A DNA stretch of 29,110 nucleotides from Methanobacterium sp. UBA375 (lineage in GTDB: Archaea; Methanobacteriota; Methanobacteria; Methanobacteriales; Methanobacteriaceae). The stretch covers positions 28,193-57,302 of the forward strand of contig DAGC01000006.1 of the NCBI GenBank assembly GCA_002495625.1, given 5' to 3'. The notes under the pieces were generated by a model, which did not search any database, was not told the DNA's origin, and saw only the letters and a list, made by a program, of their open reading frames with translations. The translations under genes and the position numbers were made by a program. This document shows, piece after piece, positions 1 through 7,239 of the stretch (its first letter is position 1; every line of letters starts with the position of its first letter).

Positions 1-41
1 TGTTATATTAATAAACAAAAAAATAATTTTTTGGAGTTTAA

Positions 42-638
42 ATGTCCTTTGAATCTGCTGTTGAACTATCAGAAAACATCAAGAATTTCCCAGGCATACA
101 ATCCGTAGTGCTTTTTGGTCCTCTGGCATCTGGTGAAAAGGTACCTAAGGATTCTAAAATAGATATGGCCATTATCTATTCTAAAAAGGATAGGGAGATA
201 ATGAAGTGGGTCAGGTACCTGGCTACAGACCAGTTTAGACTGCACCACCTCACACCCGATGAGTTGAAAGATAACCCCGAGATTATAAGTGCATTGTCCG
301 GTGAAGGAATCCTTTTGCAGGGTAACCCTGTAGTTCTGGCTTTAGATGATCTGGAACTTAAGTCCCAGATGCTCATATCCTATGATACCACTGATTTAAA
401 ACAGAACGAGCGGAGCAAATTAAACAGGGCCCTCTTCGGTGGTGTTTCCACCTACCTGCAGAAGGGTGTGAGGAAAAAGAAATATTACTCTGGCTTGGTG
501 GAGAAGTTACATGCCAAACGAATTGGTAAGGGAGTGCTCCTTATAGACAGTCAAAACGCGGGGCAGATAACCAAAACACTGGCCGGATTCAAGGCTAAAT
601 GGAAAGAAATCCCCATCTGGACTCAAAAAACCATCTAG
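42..638 (+). CDS. Nucleotidyltransferase-fold protein, degenerate active site
   Basis: This 198-residue protein has an N-terminal region like a minimal nucleotidyltransferase: strand-like SVVLFGPLASGE (about residues 21-32) followed by DSKIDMAIIY (37-46). Active family members carry GS-x10-DxD. Here the Ser is Pro (G26-P27) and the first Asp of the DxD pair is missing, leaving D37 and D41, so catalysis is doubtful. The C-terminal half (about 110-198) is Lys-rich and I do not recognise it. The ATG at 42 follows a weak TTGGAG ribosome site. The gene converges on the histone gene across a short hairpin. It could be an inactive regulatory nucleotidyltransferase; substrate and partner are unknown. 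Confidence 0.6.
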   Translation: MSFESAVELSENIKNFPGIQSVVLFGPLASGEKVPKDSKIDMAIIYSKKDREIMKWVRYLATDQFRLHHLTPDELKDNPEIISALSGEGILLQGNPVVLALDDLELKSQMLISYDTTDLKQNERSKLNRALFGGVSTYLQKGVRKKKYYSGLVEKLHAKRIGKGVLLIDSQNAGQITKTLAGFKAKWKEIPIWTQKTI

Positions 639-668
639 AATAAAAAAATAATAACTTTTACTAATATA

Positions 669-689
669 TTATCTAAATTTCTTAGATAA
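669..689. terminator. Hairpin between convergent genes
   Basis: A perfect 8-bp inverted repeat, TTATCTAA/TTAGATAA, with a 5-nt loop sits between the convergent nucleotidyltransferase and histone genes. It is next to A/T-rich tracts (688-716) that read as a T-run on the histone strand. It is a likely bidirectional terminator. Confidence 0.5.
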
Positions 690-719
690 AAAAAATAAAA
701 TAAATAAAAATAAGCAAAT

Positions 720-917
720 TTAAACGCTTATTTCTATGTCAGCGGCTTTAACAGTTTTTCGTCCAGCGTGTTTTGCGACTTTAACAGCTTCTCTGGATAT
801 TTCTTCACCTTTTTCTTCAAGGAATTTGGCCAGAGCATTAACTGCGTCTTCACTGACTCTTTCTGCACCTGCATTTTTTAAGATTCTTCCTACTGGAGCA
901 ATTGGTAATTCAGCCAT
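720..917 (-). CDS. Archaeal histone (HMf family)
   Basis: The 65-residue product is a single histone fold without tails, the usual size for this family. It starts MAELPIAPVGRILKNAG and ends GRKTVKAADIEISV. These match the alpha1 region and the RKTVK..DI loop and alpha3 region of HMfA/HMfB-type histones, which form dimers and longer assemblies that wrap and compact DNA. The start chosen is the ATG at 917: a strong GAGGTGAT ribosome site lies just upstream (922-929), and the in-frame GTG at 926 lies inside that site. A TATA box lies at about 950-964. The gene is monocistronic and probably strongly expressed. Confidence 0.95.
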   Translation of the reverse strand: MAELPIAPVGRILKNAGAERVSEDAVNALAKFLEEKGEEISREAVKVAKHAGRKTVKAADIEISV

Positions 918-947
918 ATTTATCACCTCGCTAGATTATAAGAGAAC

Positions 948-964
948 CATTATATATATATTTA
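948..964 (-). promoter_or_regulatory. TATA box of the histone gene
   Basis: On the minus strand the sequence reads TAAATATATATATAA, a strong archaeal TATA box about 35-45 nt before the histone ATG. Standard spacing puts transcription start near 930, giving a very short leader that just contains the GGTGA ribosome site. Confidence 0.5.
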
Positions 965-1398
965 TCGTTTTTTTACCTAGATACGTATCCAATTTGCCAA
1001 ATAATTCTAAAATTTTACGATTATTTTATATCAGTATCCCTTAACTCCACACTAATAATTATATCAATCCAGAAAAGAATTAGATCATAATCATTATTTT
1101 TTGATATATATTACGTATTATATCAGGATGAAATAGTCTGCAATAAAGTTAAATTAGCAGATTATGATTATTATTTTAAATAAAATAAAAGATATATTGG
1201 CTTATGAAATAAAGGGCAATAAGGAGATTAAATTTTTTTAAAATCAAGTAATCAATGTAATTATTTAAAATAACCCTATTAGCTCATGTTATTCAAATTC
1301 TAAATTTTTTCTGCATAACTAATTACTTAAGACTCCAAAAACATAATATATGGTGTTATAAGCTGCATTAACTTTCTAGAGTATGCGGCGATACCGGT
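965..1398. other. AT-rich intergenic region without a recognisable gene
   Basis: This stretch between the divergent histone and PRC-barrel genes is very AT-rich and has no credible ORF, tRNA or long inverted repeat. An ATAATATAT motif near 1343-1352 could be the TATA box of the downstream PRC-barrel gene. Confidence 0.5.
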
Positions 1399-1414
1399 AG
1401 GAGGTGAAAATTAA

Positions 1415-1653
1415 ATGAGAATAAATAGCGATCTGATTGGCAAAGAAGTTATAGACGATTCAGGAGATCAGGTAGGGGTAGTCAAGGATGTAGAATGGAA
1501 TCCCAGATCAAATAATGTAGAATCTTTTGAATTGGAAGAAGGTGGAGTATCAGCCAAATTAGGACTTGGAGAGAAGAAAATTATACCATTAACCAGGTCG
1601 ATACCATTGGGGATAAAGTTATAGTCCGAGGGCGCCTCCTATCAGGTGATTGA
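1415..1653 (+). pseudogene. PRC-barrel domain gene with a one-base frameshift
   Basis: The reading frame begins with a strong AGGAGGTG ribosome site (about 1399-1406) and encodes a PRC-barrel, LIGKEVIDDSGDQVGVVKDV, closely like the intact paralogue at 2622-2927. The open frame stops at 1624 after an unlikely tail. If one missing base is supplied after position 1587, the frame continues INQVDTIGDKVIVRGRLL to a stop at 1651-1653, aligning without a gap to PYERLHSIGDKILV of the paralogue. So the gene carries an apparent single-base deletion. It may be a real pseudogene, a sequencing error or, less likely, a programmed shift. PRC-barrels are small beta-barrels often linked to RNA metabolism or stress; the exact role is unknown. 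Confidence 0.75.
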
Positions 1654-1668
1654 AACAGCTAATACGTA

Positions 1669-1707
1669 AAATGATCTACACGCACTAGATCATTTAAATA
1701 ATTTTTT
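1669..1707 (+). terminator. Stem-loop terminator after the PRC-barrel gene
   Basis: A perfect 10-bp inverted repeat, AAATGATCTA/TAGATCATTT, with a 7-nt loop is followed by a T-run (1702-1707). Its position 16 nt after the frameshift-corrected stop at 1653 supports that longer reading of the upstream gene. Confidence 0.6.
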
Positions 1708-1755
1708 TCAGATTATGATTTAAACTGTTACTAGTTAAGTAAAGGAGACATTAAA

Positions 1756-2544
1756 ATGGTCGAAGGTGTTGTTGAGTCTAAAGAGGAAATGAAGAAAAGA
1801 ATGGAAAGGATCAAAAAAGGTGAAGAAAAAGGAGAAACCAAAGAAAAAGCTGAGGAAAAACTAGGAGAGACCAAAGAAAAAACCCAGGAAAAACTAGGAG
1901 ATACTAAAGAAAAACTAAAAGAAACCAAAGAAGAAACAGAAGAAAAACTGGGAGATACTAAAGAAAAACTAGGAGAGACCAAAGAAAAAACCCAGGAAAA
2001 ACTAGGAGAAACTAGAGAAAAAACCGAAGAAAAATGGGGCGATATTAGAGGGAACTTAGAGGATGTGAAGGAGGAAACAGCATCCCAACTAAAGGAGTAT
2101 CAAAGAAAGAGTGAAAAAGAGGGAAAAAATCCAGCTGAAAAATTCTTATCAGACATTATCACTGGAATCCTCCAGAAAACAGAAGATGTAAATCAGGCCA
2201 TGATTGAACGAACCGGAACACTCCTAACCATTCCATTAGTCGATGTAGTAGAAACAGAAGATGCTATAACCATAATGGCAGACATACCCAGCCTTTCAAA
2301 AGAAGACATCGAAATAGGAGTAAACCAGAACAGTGTTGAAATCACCGCAAACTACGAAGAAAAACCATCCAACAATGAAAAATTTATCCAGAAAGAAAGA
2401 GGTCACGGCACAGTACACCGAACAATAGCCCTACCAACCCCCATAGATGTAAAAAAAACTTCAGCATCCTATAAAAACTGTATATTAACTATTATATTAC
2501 CCAAGAAAAGGGAAGAATTGACCAAAATAACCATCCCGGAATAA
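1756..2544 (+). CDS. LEA-like coiled-coil repeat fused to Hsp20/alpha-crystallin domain
   Basis: This 262-residue protein has two parts. Residues about 8-120 are a highly charged Lys/Glu/Thr repeat built on TKEKLGE, EKTQEKLGD and similar units, resembling LEA-type or apolipoprotein-like amphipathic helices. Residues about 158-250 are an alpha-crystallin domain with PLVDVVETEDAITIMADIP and a final ASYKNCILTIILPK strand. The C-terminal ITI (258-260) is the I-x-I motif that anchors small heat-shock protein oligomers. The ATG at 1756 follows AAAGGAGA. Small heat-shock proteins bind unfolding proteins without ATP; the helical arm may add desiccation or solute-stress protection or control assembly (inference). 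The gene lies between two PRC-barrel genes and the three may form a stress cluster. Confidence 0.85.
   Translation: MVEGVVESKEEMKKRMERIKKGEEKGETKEKAEEKLGETKEKTQEKLGDTKEKLKETKEETEEKLGDTKEKLGETKEKTQEKLGETREKTEEKWGDIRGNLEDVKEETASQLKEYQRKSEKEGKNPAEKFLSDIITGILQKTEDVNQAMIERTGTLLTIPLVDVVETEDAITIMADIPSLSKEDIEIGVNQNSVEITANYEEKPSNNEKFIQKERGHGTVHRTIALPTPIDVKKTSASYKNCILTIILPKKREELTKITIPE
1855..2009 (+). repeat. Direct repeats coding the LEA-like segment
   Basis: A 47-nt stretch at 1855-1901 is repeated exactly at 1963-2009, 108 nt (36 codons) downstream and in frame, with weaker copies between. The identity at DNA level suggests recent expansion or gene conversion within the Lys/Glu-rich repeat of the Hsp20 fusion gene. 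Confidence 0.8.
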
Positions 2545-2621
2545 ATAAGCGAAAATAAAATTATTTCTTCCATTTTTTTTATTTTAATGTAGAAATTGCT
2601 CTTATTGGGAGGTAAATAGAT

Positions 2622-2927
2622 TTGAACATCTTCGAAGACGTAGAGGGAAAAGGAAAAACTATAAATGTGGCTGATGGTTTACTGGGAAAAGAAGTAGTCG
2701 ATGGAACCGGTAAGCTGGTGGGAAATGTTAAGGATGTAGTATGGAACTTTAAAAGTAACGAAGTAGAATCACTGGTAGTGGAAGAAAGTGGTGTAAGTTT
2801 CCTATCCAGAATAAGATCCGGTGAAAAACAGGTCATTCCCTACGAACGCCTGCATTCCATAGGTGACAAAATACTGGTAGATGCAGAGTTCGACGAATAC
2901 AGTTACAACCTCGCCCTGGGAATTTAG
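2622..2927 (+). CDS. PRC-barrel domain protein
   Basis: The 101-residue product carries a PRC-barrel at about residues 17-88: GLLGKEVVDGTGKLVGNVKD, then VESLVVEESG and VIPYERLHSIGDKILVDAEF. It starts at a TTG (2622), chosen because GGGAGGT lies 9 nt upstream and no nearby ATG fits. It is the intact paralogue of the frameshifted gene at 1415. It lies downstream of the Hsp20-fusion gene in the same direction, but a T-run near 2571-2580 suggests partly separate transcription. PRC-barrels occur in RimM and photosynthetic reaction centre H subunits; stand-alone archaeal forms have no firm function. Confidence 0.85.
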   Translation: MNIFEDVEGKGKTINVADGLLGKEVVDGTGKLVGNVKDVVWNFKSNEVESLVVEESGVSFLSRIRSGEKQVIPYERLHSIGDKILVDAEFDEYSYNLALGI

Positions 2928-3001
2928 GGTATAGATCATTTATAATTAAATCATTTCTTTTTTTAGCCCAGGTAGAAAACCTATTTCTGAAAATCTGAAA
3001 T

Positions 3002-5179
3002 CTATTTCTTCAGCGCCACTACTTCCCTGGCAAAGCCCTGTAATACTTCCTTGGACAATCCTTCCACGAACTTCAAGGATCCAGCGCATTCATGGCCTCC
3101 CCCATCAACACCTGCTTCCGGTATTTCCACCATCAACTTGGATATTATGGTGTTGAGGTTGAATCCGAAGATCTCATTCACGGCATCGGTTGCCCTGATC
3201 ACACCAAAGTCCGGCCCATAAGCTAACGTTATAATGGGCACTTCTTCACCGTACTTCTGCACCATCTGGTCATGGACGTAGCCACAGGTCTTCCCCGGGG
3301 CAGGGAAGGTGAATTTATGGGCGTATTTCTCCACATCCAGTACACTGAAGATTATCCCGTTTTCCAGTTTCTGGGTTTTAAGGTTGGGCATGGCCGCCTT
3401 AAGCTGCCATTCCACACGTTTGTGGAGCTCCTTGTAGAGGGCGTCCACCAGTTTCTGGTGCTTCTCCCGGTTTCCCAGGCCCAATATGGTATCTATAATT
3501 CCCCGTCCATTCATGAATCTCAGGTAGAAAGCTTCAAAGTCTATAGAACTTGCTACCTTCTCCAGGTCATCTGCATCGTAGCCCTTCTCCGCTGCGATCT
3601 GGATATACTTCTCAGCTTCTTCCGATCGGGCATGGTCACCTACCGCTGCGATACCTGGTAAATGCAAGAGTCTGTCCTTTACTTCCGGGTTGATCATCCC
3701 GGCCAGTTCCACTGCCAGAGCCCCGGCGGTGATGTTGGAATCCCCACCAACCAGGTAGGGATTGACATGGACGTCCACGTACTCATCCACGGCGACTTTC
3801 CCATCTTCCACAAGTCCCGGATAATGGTGGTCCACCACTACCACCTCGATATCGTAGATCTTAACCTTCATTAAAGCCAGAATATCCTCTTCTGTTGATC
3901 CATTGTCCATAAGCACCAGCAAGGGTAGTTTCTGGCCGTGTCTTTCCAGATCTTCCAGTGCGAAGGATAGGTCCTTCACCACATCCTCCAGTTCATAGAA
4001 GGGTGCCTTACTGGGTGCTCTTTTAAAGAAGTGCCATTCTGCATCGTTGCTGTTGTTCATATCTTTTAAGAGGGGGACCACGGCCTTTTCAATGGCCACA
4101 CCGGCGCATATCCCATCTGCATCGGCGTGGTGCCTTACCAGTATGGAGCGGCCGTCTAAAACAGCTCTTCTTATGGCCTTTGCTGCTCTGCGCATGGGCT
4201 CCTTTAAATCATTTAAGACCCTGCTTTCTATTAAAAATTCAATTTCCTCTGGTTCTGCCTTCTTATCTATGGCCTCGTCGATGCGCTGTCTTGCTTCCTG
4301 GGATTCTGGTCCATGGAGTCTCTCTATGGATTCTGATTCGATCTGTATCTTACCACTGTGCAGGGAGACTTCCCCGGTTACCTCTACGATGTTCCCCATG
4401 TTCAGGTGGGGGTAGACCCGGATGCCTGGCTGGTCGAAGGCAGCTGCCCAGGTGGTGCCTGTCTCATCTGATACTGTGAATATGGTGGGGCCGCTGGTCT
4501 GCTGTATCTGTATTATCTCACCTACCAGCCGGACTGTTTTGCCCATGGACTTGGTGGTGATATCCCCGATCCTGGTACGTGCTATGTTTCTCTTTACTTT
4601 AACCAGTTCGTAGTTATCTTTTACTTTGGAGGAGGTTATCTCCAGTTCTCCCCTTCTCTGTTTAGCACCGGTTACCTTTACTATGATTTCATCTCCCTTA
4701 CCTTTGGTAGATGAGCTTGTACGGAGCAGGCCGTACAGGTTTTTGGCTAGACTCACGAAGACACCGTAGTTTTCCACCCGGCTTATGGTTCCCTTGTAAT
4801 TTCCTCCCAGCTCTACATCCTCAACTTCGGCGTTTCCGGGTAGAATATAGACTACTGGTTTTTCTTCCTGGCAGTCTGGGCAGTAGTCACCTGATTTTAT
4901 GGGTTTTCCACATTTTCGGCACTGGTTTATTTCACCTTCACCGGAGCATTCCGTGCATGTCTCCCGGACTTCGATTTCACCCTTACCTTTACAGGTGCTG
5001 CAGGGTACTTCCTGTTCTTCGTCCAGTTCAAATCTCTCCCGGGCCTGACTGGATATGCCCTTCACATGGTCTTTCACATTTAACTGGCTTTTTACTCCGG
5101 TTCCATGGCAGTCTTCACAGATCTTATAGCTTAATACTTGGTATCCTTTTCCTTTACATTCTGGACATGTTCTCTTCAT
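3002..5179 (-). CDS. Archaeal RecJ-like DHH phosphoesterase with DnaJ-type zinc fingers, S1 and OB domains
   Basis: This protein of about 725 residues fits the archaea-specific RecJ-like family with a DnaJ-type zinc finger. In order it has four CxxCxGxG-type motifs (CPECKGKG, CEDCHGTG, CSTCKGKG, CTECSGEG) plus a CRKC...CPDC ribbon in the first 110 residues. Next are an S1 RNA-binding domain (GGNYKGTISRVENYGVFVSL), an OB-fold (GKTVRLVGEIIQI onward), a DHH domain (ILVRHHADADGICAG, then VVVVDHHYPG) and a C-terminal DHHA1-like GGGHECAGSLKF motif. The DHH aspartates and histidines are present, so metal-dependent nuclease or phosphoesterase activity on nucleic acid is expected. ATG 5179 is preferred over the in-frame TTG at 5191 because TGAGG lies between them. 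Exact substrate is unknown. Confidence 0.88.
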   Translation of the reverse strand: MKRTCPECKGKGYQVLSYKICEDCHGTGVKSQLNVKDHVKGISSQARERFELDEEQEVPCSTCKGKGEIEVRETCTECSGEGEINQCRKCGKPIKSGDYCPDCQEEKPVVYILPGNAEVEDVELGGNYKGTISRVENYGVFVSLAKNLYGLLRTSSSTKGKGDEIIVKVTGAKQRRGELEITSSKVKDNYELVKVKRNIARTRIGDITTKSMGKTVRLVGEIIQIQQTSGPTIFTVSDETGTTWAAAFDQPGIRVYPHLNMGNIVEVTGEVSLHSGKIQIESESIERLHGPESQEARQRIDEAIDKKAEPEEIEFLIESRVLNDLKEPMRRAAKAIRRAVLDGRSILVRHHADADGICAGVAIEKAVVPLLKDMNNSNDAEWHFFKRAPSKAPFYELEDVVKDLSFALEDLERHGQKLPLLVLMDNGSTEEDILALMKVKIYDIEVVVVDHHYPGLVEDGKVAVDEYVDVHVNPYLVGGDSNITAGALAVELAGMINPEVKDRLLHLPGIAAVGDHARSEEAEKYIQIAAEKGYDADDLEKVASSIDFEAFYLRFMNGRGIIDTILGLGNREKHQKLVDALYKELHKRVEWQLKAAMPNLKTQKLENGIIFSVLDVEKYAHKFTFPAPGKTCGYVHDQMVQKYGEEVPIITLAYGPDFGVIRATDAVNEIFGFNLNTIISKLMVEIPEAGVDGGGHECAGSLKFVEGLSKEVLQGFAREVVALKK

Positions 5180-5300
5180 TTTTAGCCTCAAAAAATAATA
5201 TGATATTAGTGAAAATCTATTAAAAAAGTGGATTCGTGAAATTTAGGATTTTCTATTTTGATGATAATAAATTTCCTACTTATTAAATATACGATATTAT

Positions 5301-5789
5301 CTACTTGAACTTGGTGGGATTCTGTCTCACTATCTCGTCCCGGTTCGCTTTGTATTGCTGGGCATGGTTCATGTAATTATTGGCCGCCAGCAGGTGGGTG
5401 TTGGCACTGGTGGTCTGGTTGTTCTGTAACAGTTTTATGGCTGTGTTTAACTCTGATGTAGCGTTCATCTTAGCCTGTATCTCCAGGAGTGCGTTCTGTA
5501 CGTAATCTATGAATATTCCATCGTTGGTATTTTTAGCCGAAGTCAAGGCCGACTGTGCAGATGTCTGGGCCAGTGAATATTCATCCATAGCACTGTTACT
5601 ATCTGTCAAAGCCTGACTTAGAGACATCCTGTTAGCATTGACTGCGGATCGATTGTAGAAGTCATCTCCCTTCTTCAGATGTACGTTTATGGTGCTGGCC
5701 ATATCATTTATATTACTTATTTCTGACCCTATACATCCGGATAGAAACACTACTACCAGTATTACAGCAACAACCAAAATCCTATTCAT
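5301..5789 (-). CDS. Small predicted lipoprotein
   Basis: The product begins MNRILVVAVILVVVFLSGC, a short positively charged start, a hydrophobic segment and a lipobox (LSGC), so it is likely exported and lipid-anchored on the outer face of the membrane. The rest (about 140 residues) is Asn/Ser/Ala-rich and predicted helical, with no family I recognise. An in-frame GTG lies 9 nt upstream at 5798; ATG 5789 is preferred because GAGTG lies just before it. It stands alone between the DHH gene and the rubrerythrin operon. Confidence 0.65.
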   Translation of the reverse strand: MNRILVVAVILVVVFLSGCIGSEISNINDMASTINVHLKKGDDFYNRSAVNANRMSLSQALTDSNSAMDEYSLAQTSAQSALTSAKNTNDGIFIDYVQNALLEIQAKMNATSELNTAIKLLQNNQTTSANTHLLAANNYMNHAQQYKANRDEIVRQNPTKFK

Positions 5790-5898
5790 ATTTTTCACTC
5801 TAAGACGACTTTAAATTTAGATCATAAGTTATCTATAAAATAGTTAATTATTATGTTAACTAATTTGTTGTGGTTAATTAAAAGTATTGCGTTAAATT

Positions 5899-6004
5899 AT
5901 GTGTTATTAAAATAAAATGTGTTATTAAATAAAAATATTTTTATTAAATTGTTGGTTAAGGTCTGTTGTAATAAAATACTGGTTAAAGGTCTGTTGTAAT
6001 AAAA
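5899..6004. repeat. Two short tandem duplications in an intergenic region
   Basis: Two different direct repeats lie side by side. ATGTGTTATTAAA occurs at 5899-5911 and 5917-5929 (period 18). TGGTTAAGGTCTGTTGTAAT followed by AAAA occurs at 5953-5976 and again, with one extra A, at 5980-6004 (period 27). They lie downstream of dfx and upstream of the lipoprotein gene. Function is unknown; replication slippage is the simplest origin. Confidence 0.7.
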
Positions 6005-6050
6005 ATCAATAAAAAGGGGGGTGAGTAAAGGTTAATTCCCATTACTACCT

Positions 6051-6434
6051 TCACGATCTCCATAGACCATGGATGCTGCAGTATTCCCTTACCACTATTT
6101 GACTTATATCATCCAGTTTCAGCTTGAATTCAGCTTCTGGAGCGTCTCCTGGTTTTAAGACCTTCCGGTGGACCTGATCGCCTGCTACTAATTCCACCCA
6201 CTCGATGCAGTGGTTTTCCTCCATGGGATGGGTTAGGGACCCTACCTTTACCTTAACTCCTTCATCGGTTTCTTCCAGAACAGGTATGTGTTTTTCAGCT
6301 CCCATACCCTCTTCCCGTTCTTCCAGTAGTTCCATGGGGTTCTGGCAGCATTCCAGTTTTCCGGTGCCGATGTGGAAGACTTCCACTATGTTGCCACAGA
6401 TGTTACAGCGATAAACCTCTTCTTTTTCAGTCAT
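6051..6434 (-). CDS. dfx: Desulfoferrodoxin (superoxide reductase, 2Fe-SOR type)
   Basis: This 127-residue protein reduces superoxide to peroxide in the cytoplasm of anaerobes. The N-terminal desulforedoxin-like centre I ligands are visible as C10, C13, C29 and C30 (YRCNICG...LECCQNPM). The catalytic Fe(His4Cys) centre II is complete: E47-K48-H49 (AEKHIPV), H69, H75 (HPMEENHCIEW), C119 and H122 (EYCSIHG). ATG 6434 is chosen because an AGAGGA ribosome site precedes it; the in-frame TTG at 6449 lies upstream of that site. It begins 30 nt after the rubrerythrin stop, so the two are co-transcribed: superoxide reduction followed by peroxide reduction. Confidence 0.95.
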   Translation of the reverse strand: MTEKEEVYRCNICGNIVEVFHIGTGKLECCQNPMELLEEREEGMGAEKHIPVLEETDEGVKVKVGSLTHPMEENHCIEWVELVAGDQVHRKVLKPGDAPEAEFKLKLDDISQIVVREYCSIHGLWRS

Positions 6435-6464
6435 TGTAATCCTCTTCAATATTTTTGATCCTTT

Positions 6465-7040
6465 TCAGTATTTTTCATCGTACAACTTGAAGTATATCCT
6501 GGCATGGTCACAGGCGGGGCATTTTGCTGGTGGTTCCGTGCCTTTGTAGGTGTAACCACATTTTATACAGGTCCATTCCACTTCTTCCTTCTTCCCGAAC
6601 AGGGTTCCTGCTTCCACCTGTTCCAGAAGTTTCTTGTAACGGTCCTCATGGTGTTCCTCGGCATGTGCTATGGACCAGAGACGATCGGACACTTCTATTA
6701 AACCTTCTTCTTCAGCGACATCAGCGAATTCTGGGTACATCTCGCTGTTTTCATAGTGTTCCCCGGCGATGGCTGCTCTCAGGTTATCTACAGTTGTGCC
6801 CAGGGTTAAGGGTGAAAGGGCACCCACCTCTATCTCATCCAGTTCCCCCTCTTTAAGGTCCTGGATCATTTTAAAAAGCCATTTGGCATGTTCCCGTTCA
6901 TTATCTGCTGTTTCTAAAAAGATCTCAGAGATCTGGGGATATCCCTCAGCCATAGCCTGTTTTGAATAGAAAGTGTATCTATTCCTAGCCTGACTTTCTC
7001 CTATAAATGCCTTTGTTAGATTTTCCAGGGTTTTTTCCAT
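6465..7040 (-). CDS. rbr: Rubrerythrin
   Basis: The 191-residue product has a ferritin-like four-helix diiron domain (about 1-140) and a C-terminal rubredoxin domain with C158, C161, C174 and C177. The diiron ligands match the family pattern: E15 (GESQARNRY), E48xxH51, E94xxE97 and E128xxH131. Rubrerythrins reduce hydrogen peroxide to water with electrons from rubredoxin-type donors. The ATG at 7040 follows GGTGATAGA. It is the first gene of a two-gene oxygen-defence operon with the downstream desulfoferrodoxin. Confidence 0.95.
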   Translation of the reverse strand: MEKTLENLTKAFIGESQARNRYTFYSKQAMAEGYPQISEIFLETADNEREHAKWLFKMIQDLKEGELDEIEVGALSPLTLGTTVDNLRAAIAGEHYENSEMYPEFADVAEEEGLIEVSDRLWSIAHAEEHHEDRYKKLLEQVEAGTLFGKKEEVEWTCIKCGYTYKGTEPPAKCPACDHARIYFKLYDEKY

Positions 7041-7239
7041 TCTATCACCATTAGTATTATATGGCTTCTATCTTATTAATTTTAGTCATCTAATTTTTAA
7101 AGATTTCCTTTGGTCATTTAAGGAATATTTCACCCTTTCATTTTATTTAAGGCGTTCATTCCCTTAAAAACTAATATTGGAAAAATTTTATATATTAAAA
7201 AGTTCAAATAATATCCTTGTAATGTCATAACATGAATCT

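Noticed and set aside
1648..1656. GATTGAAAC, identical to the 3' end of the CRISPR repeat, after the PRC-barrel frameshift gene
   Set aside because: Only 9 nt match, with no further repeat similarity and no second copy at spacer distance; chance is sufficient.
3272..5223. Several long plus-strand ORFs opposite the DHH phosphoesterase gene
   Set aside because: They have no family features or ribosome sites and are antisense shadows of a well-supported GC-richer gene.
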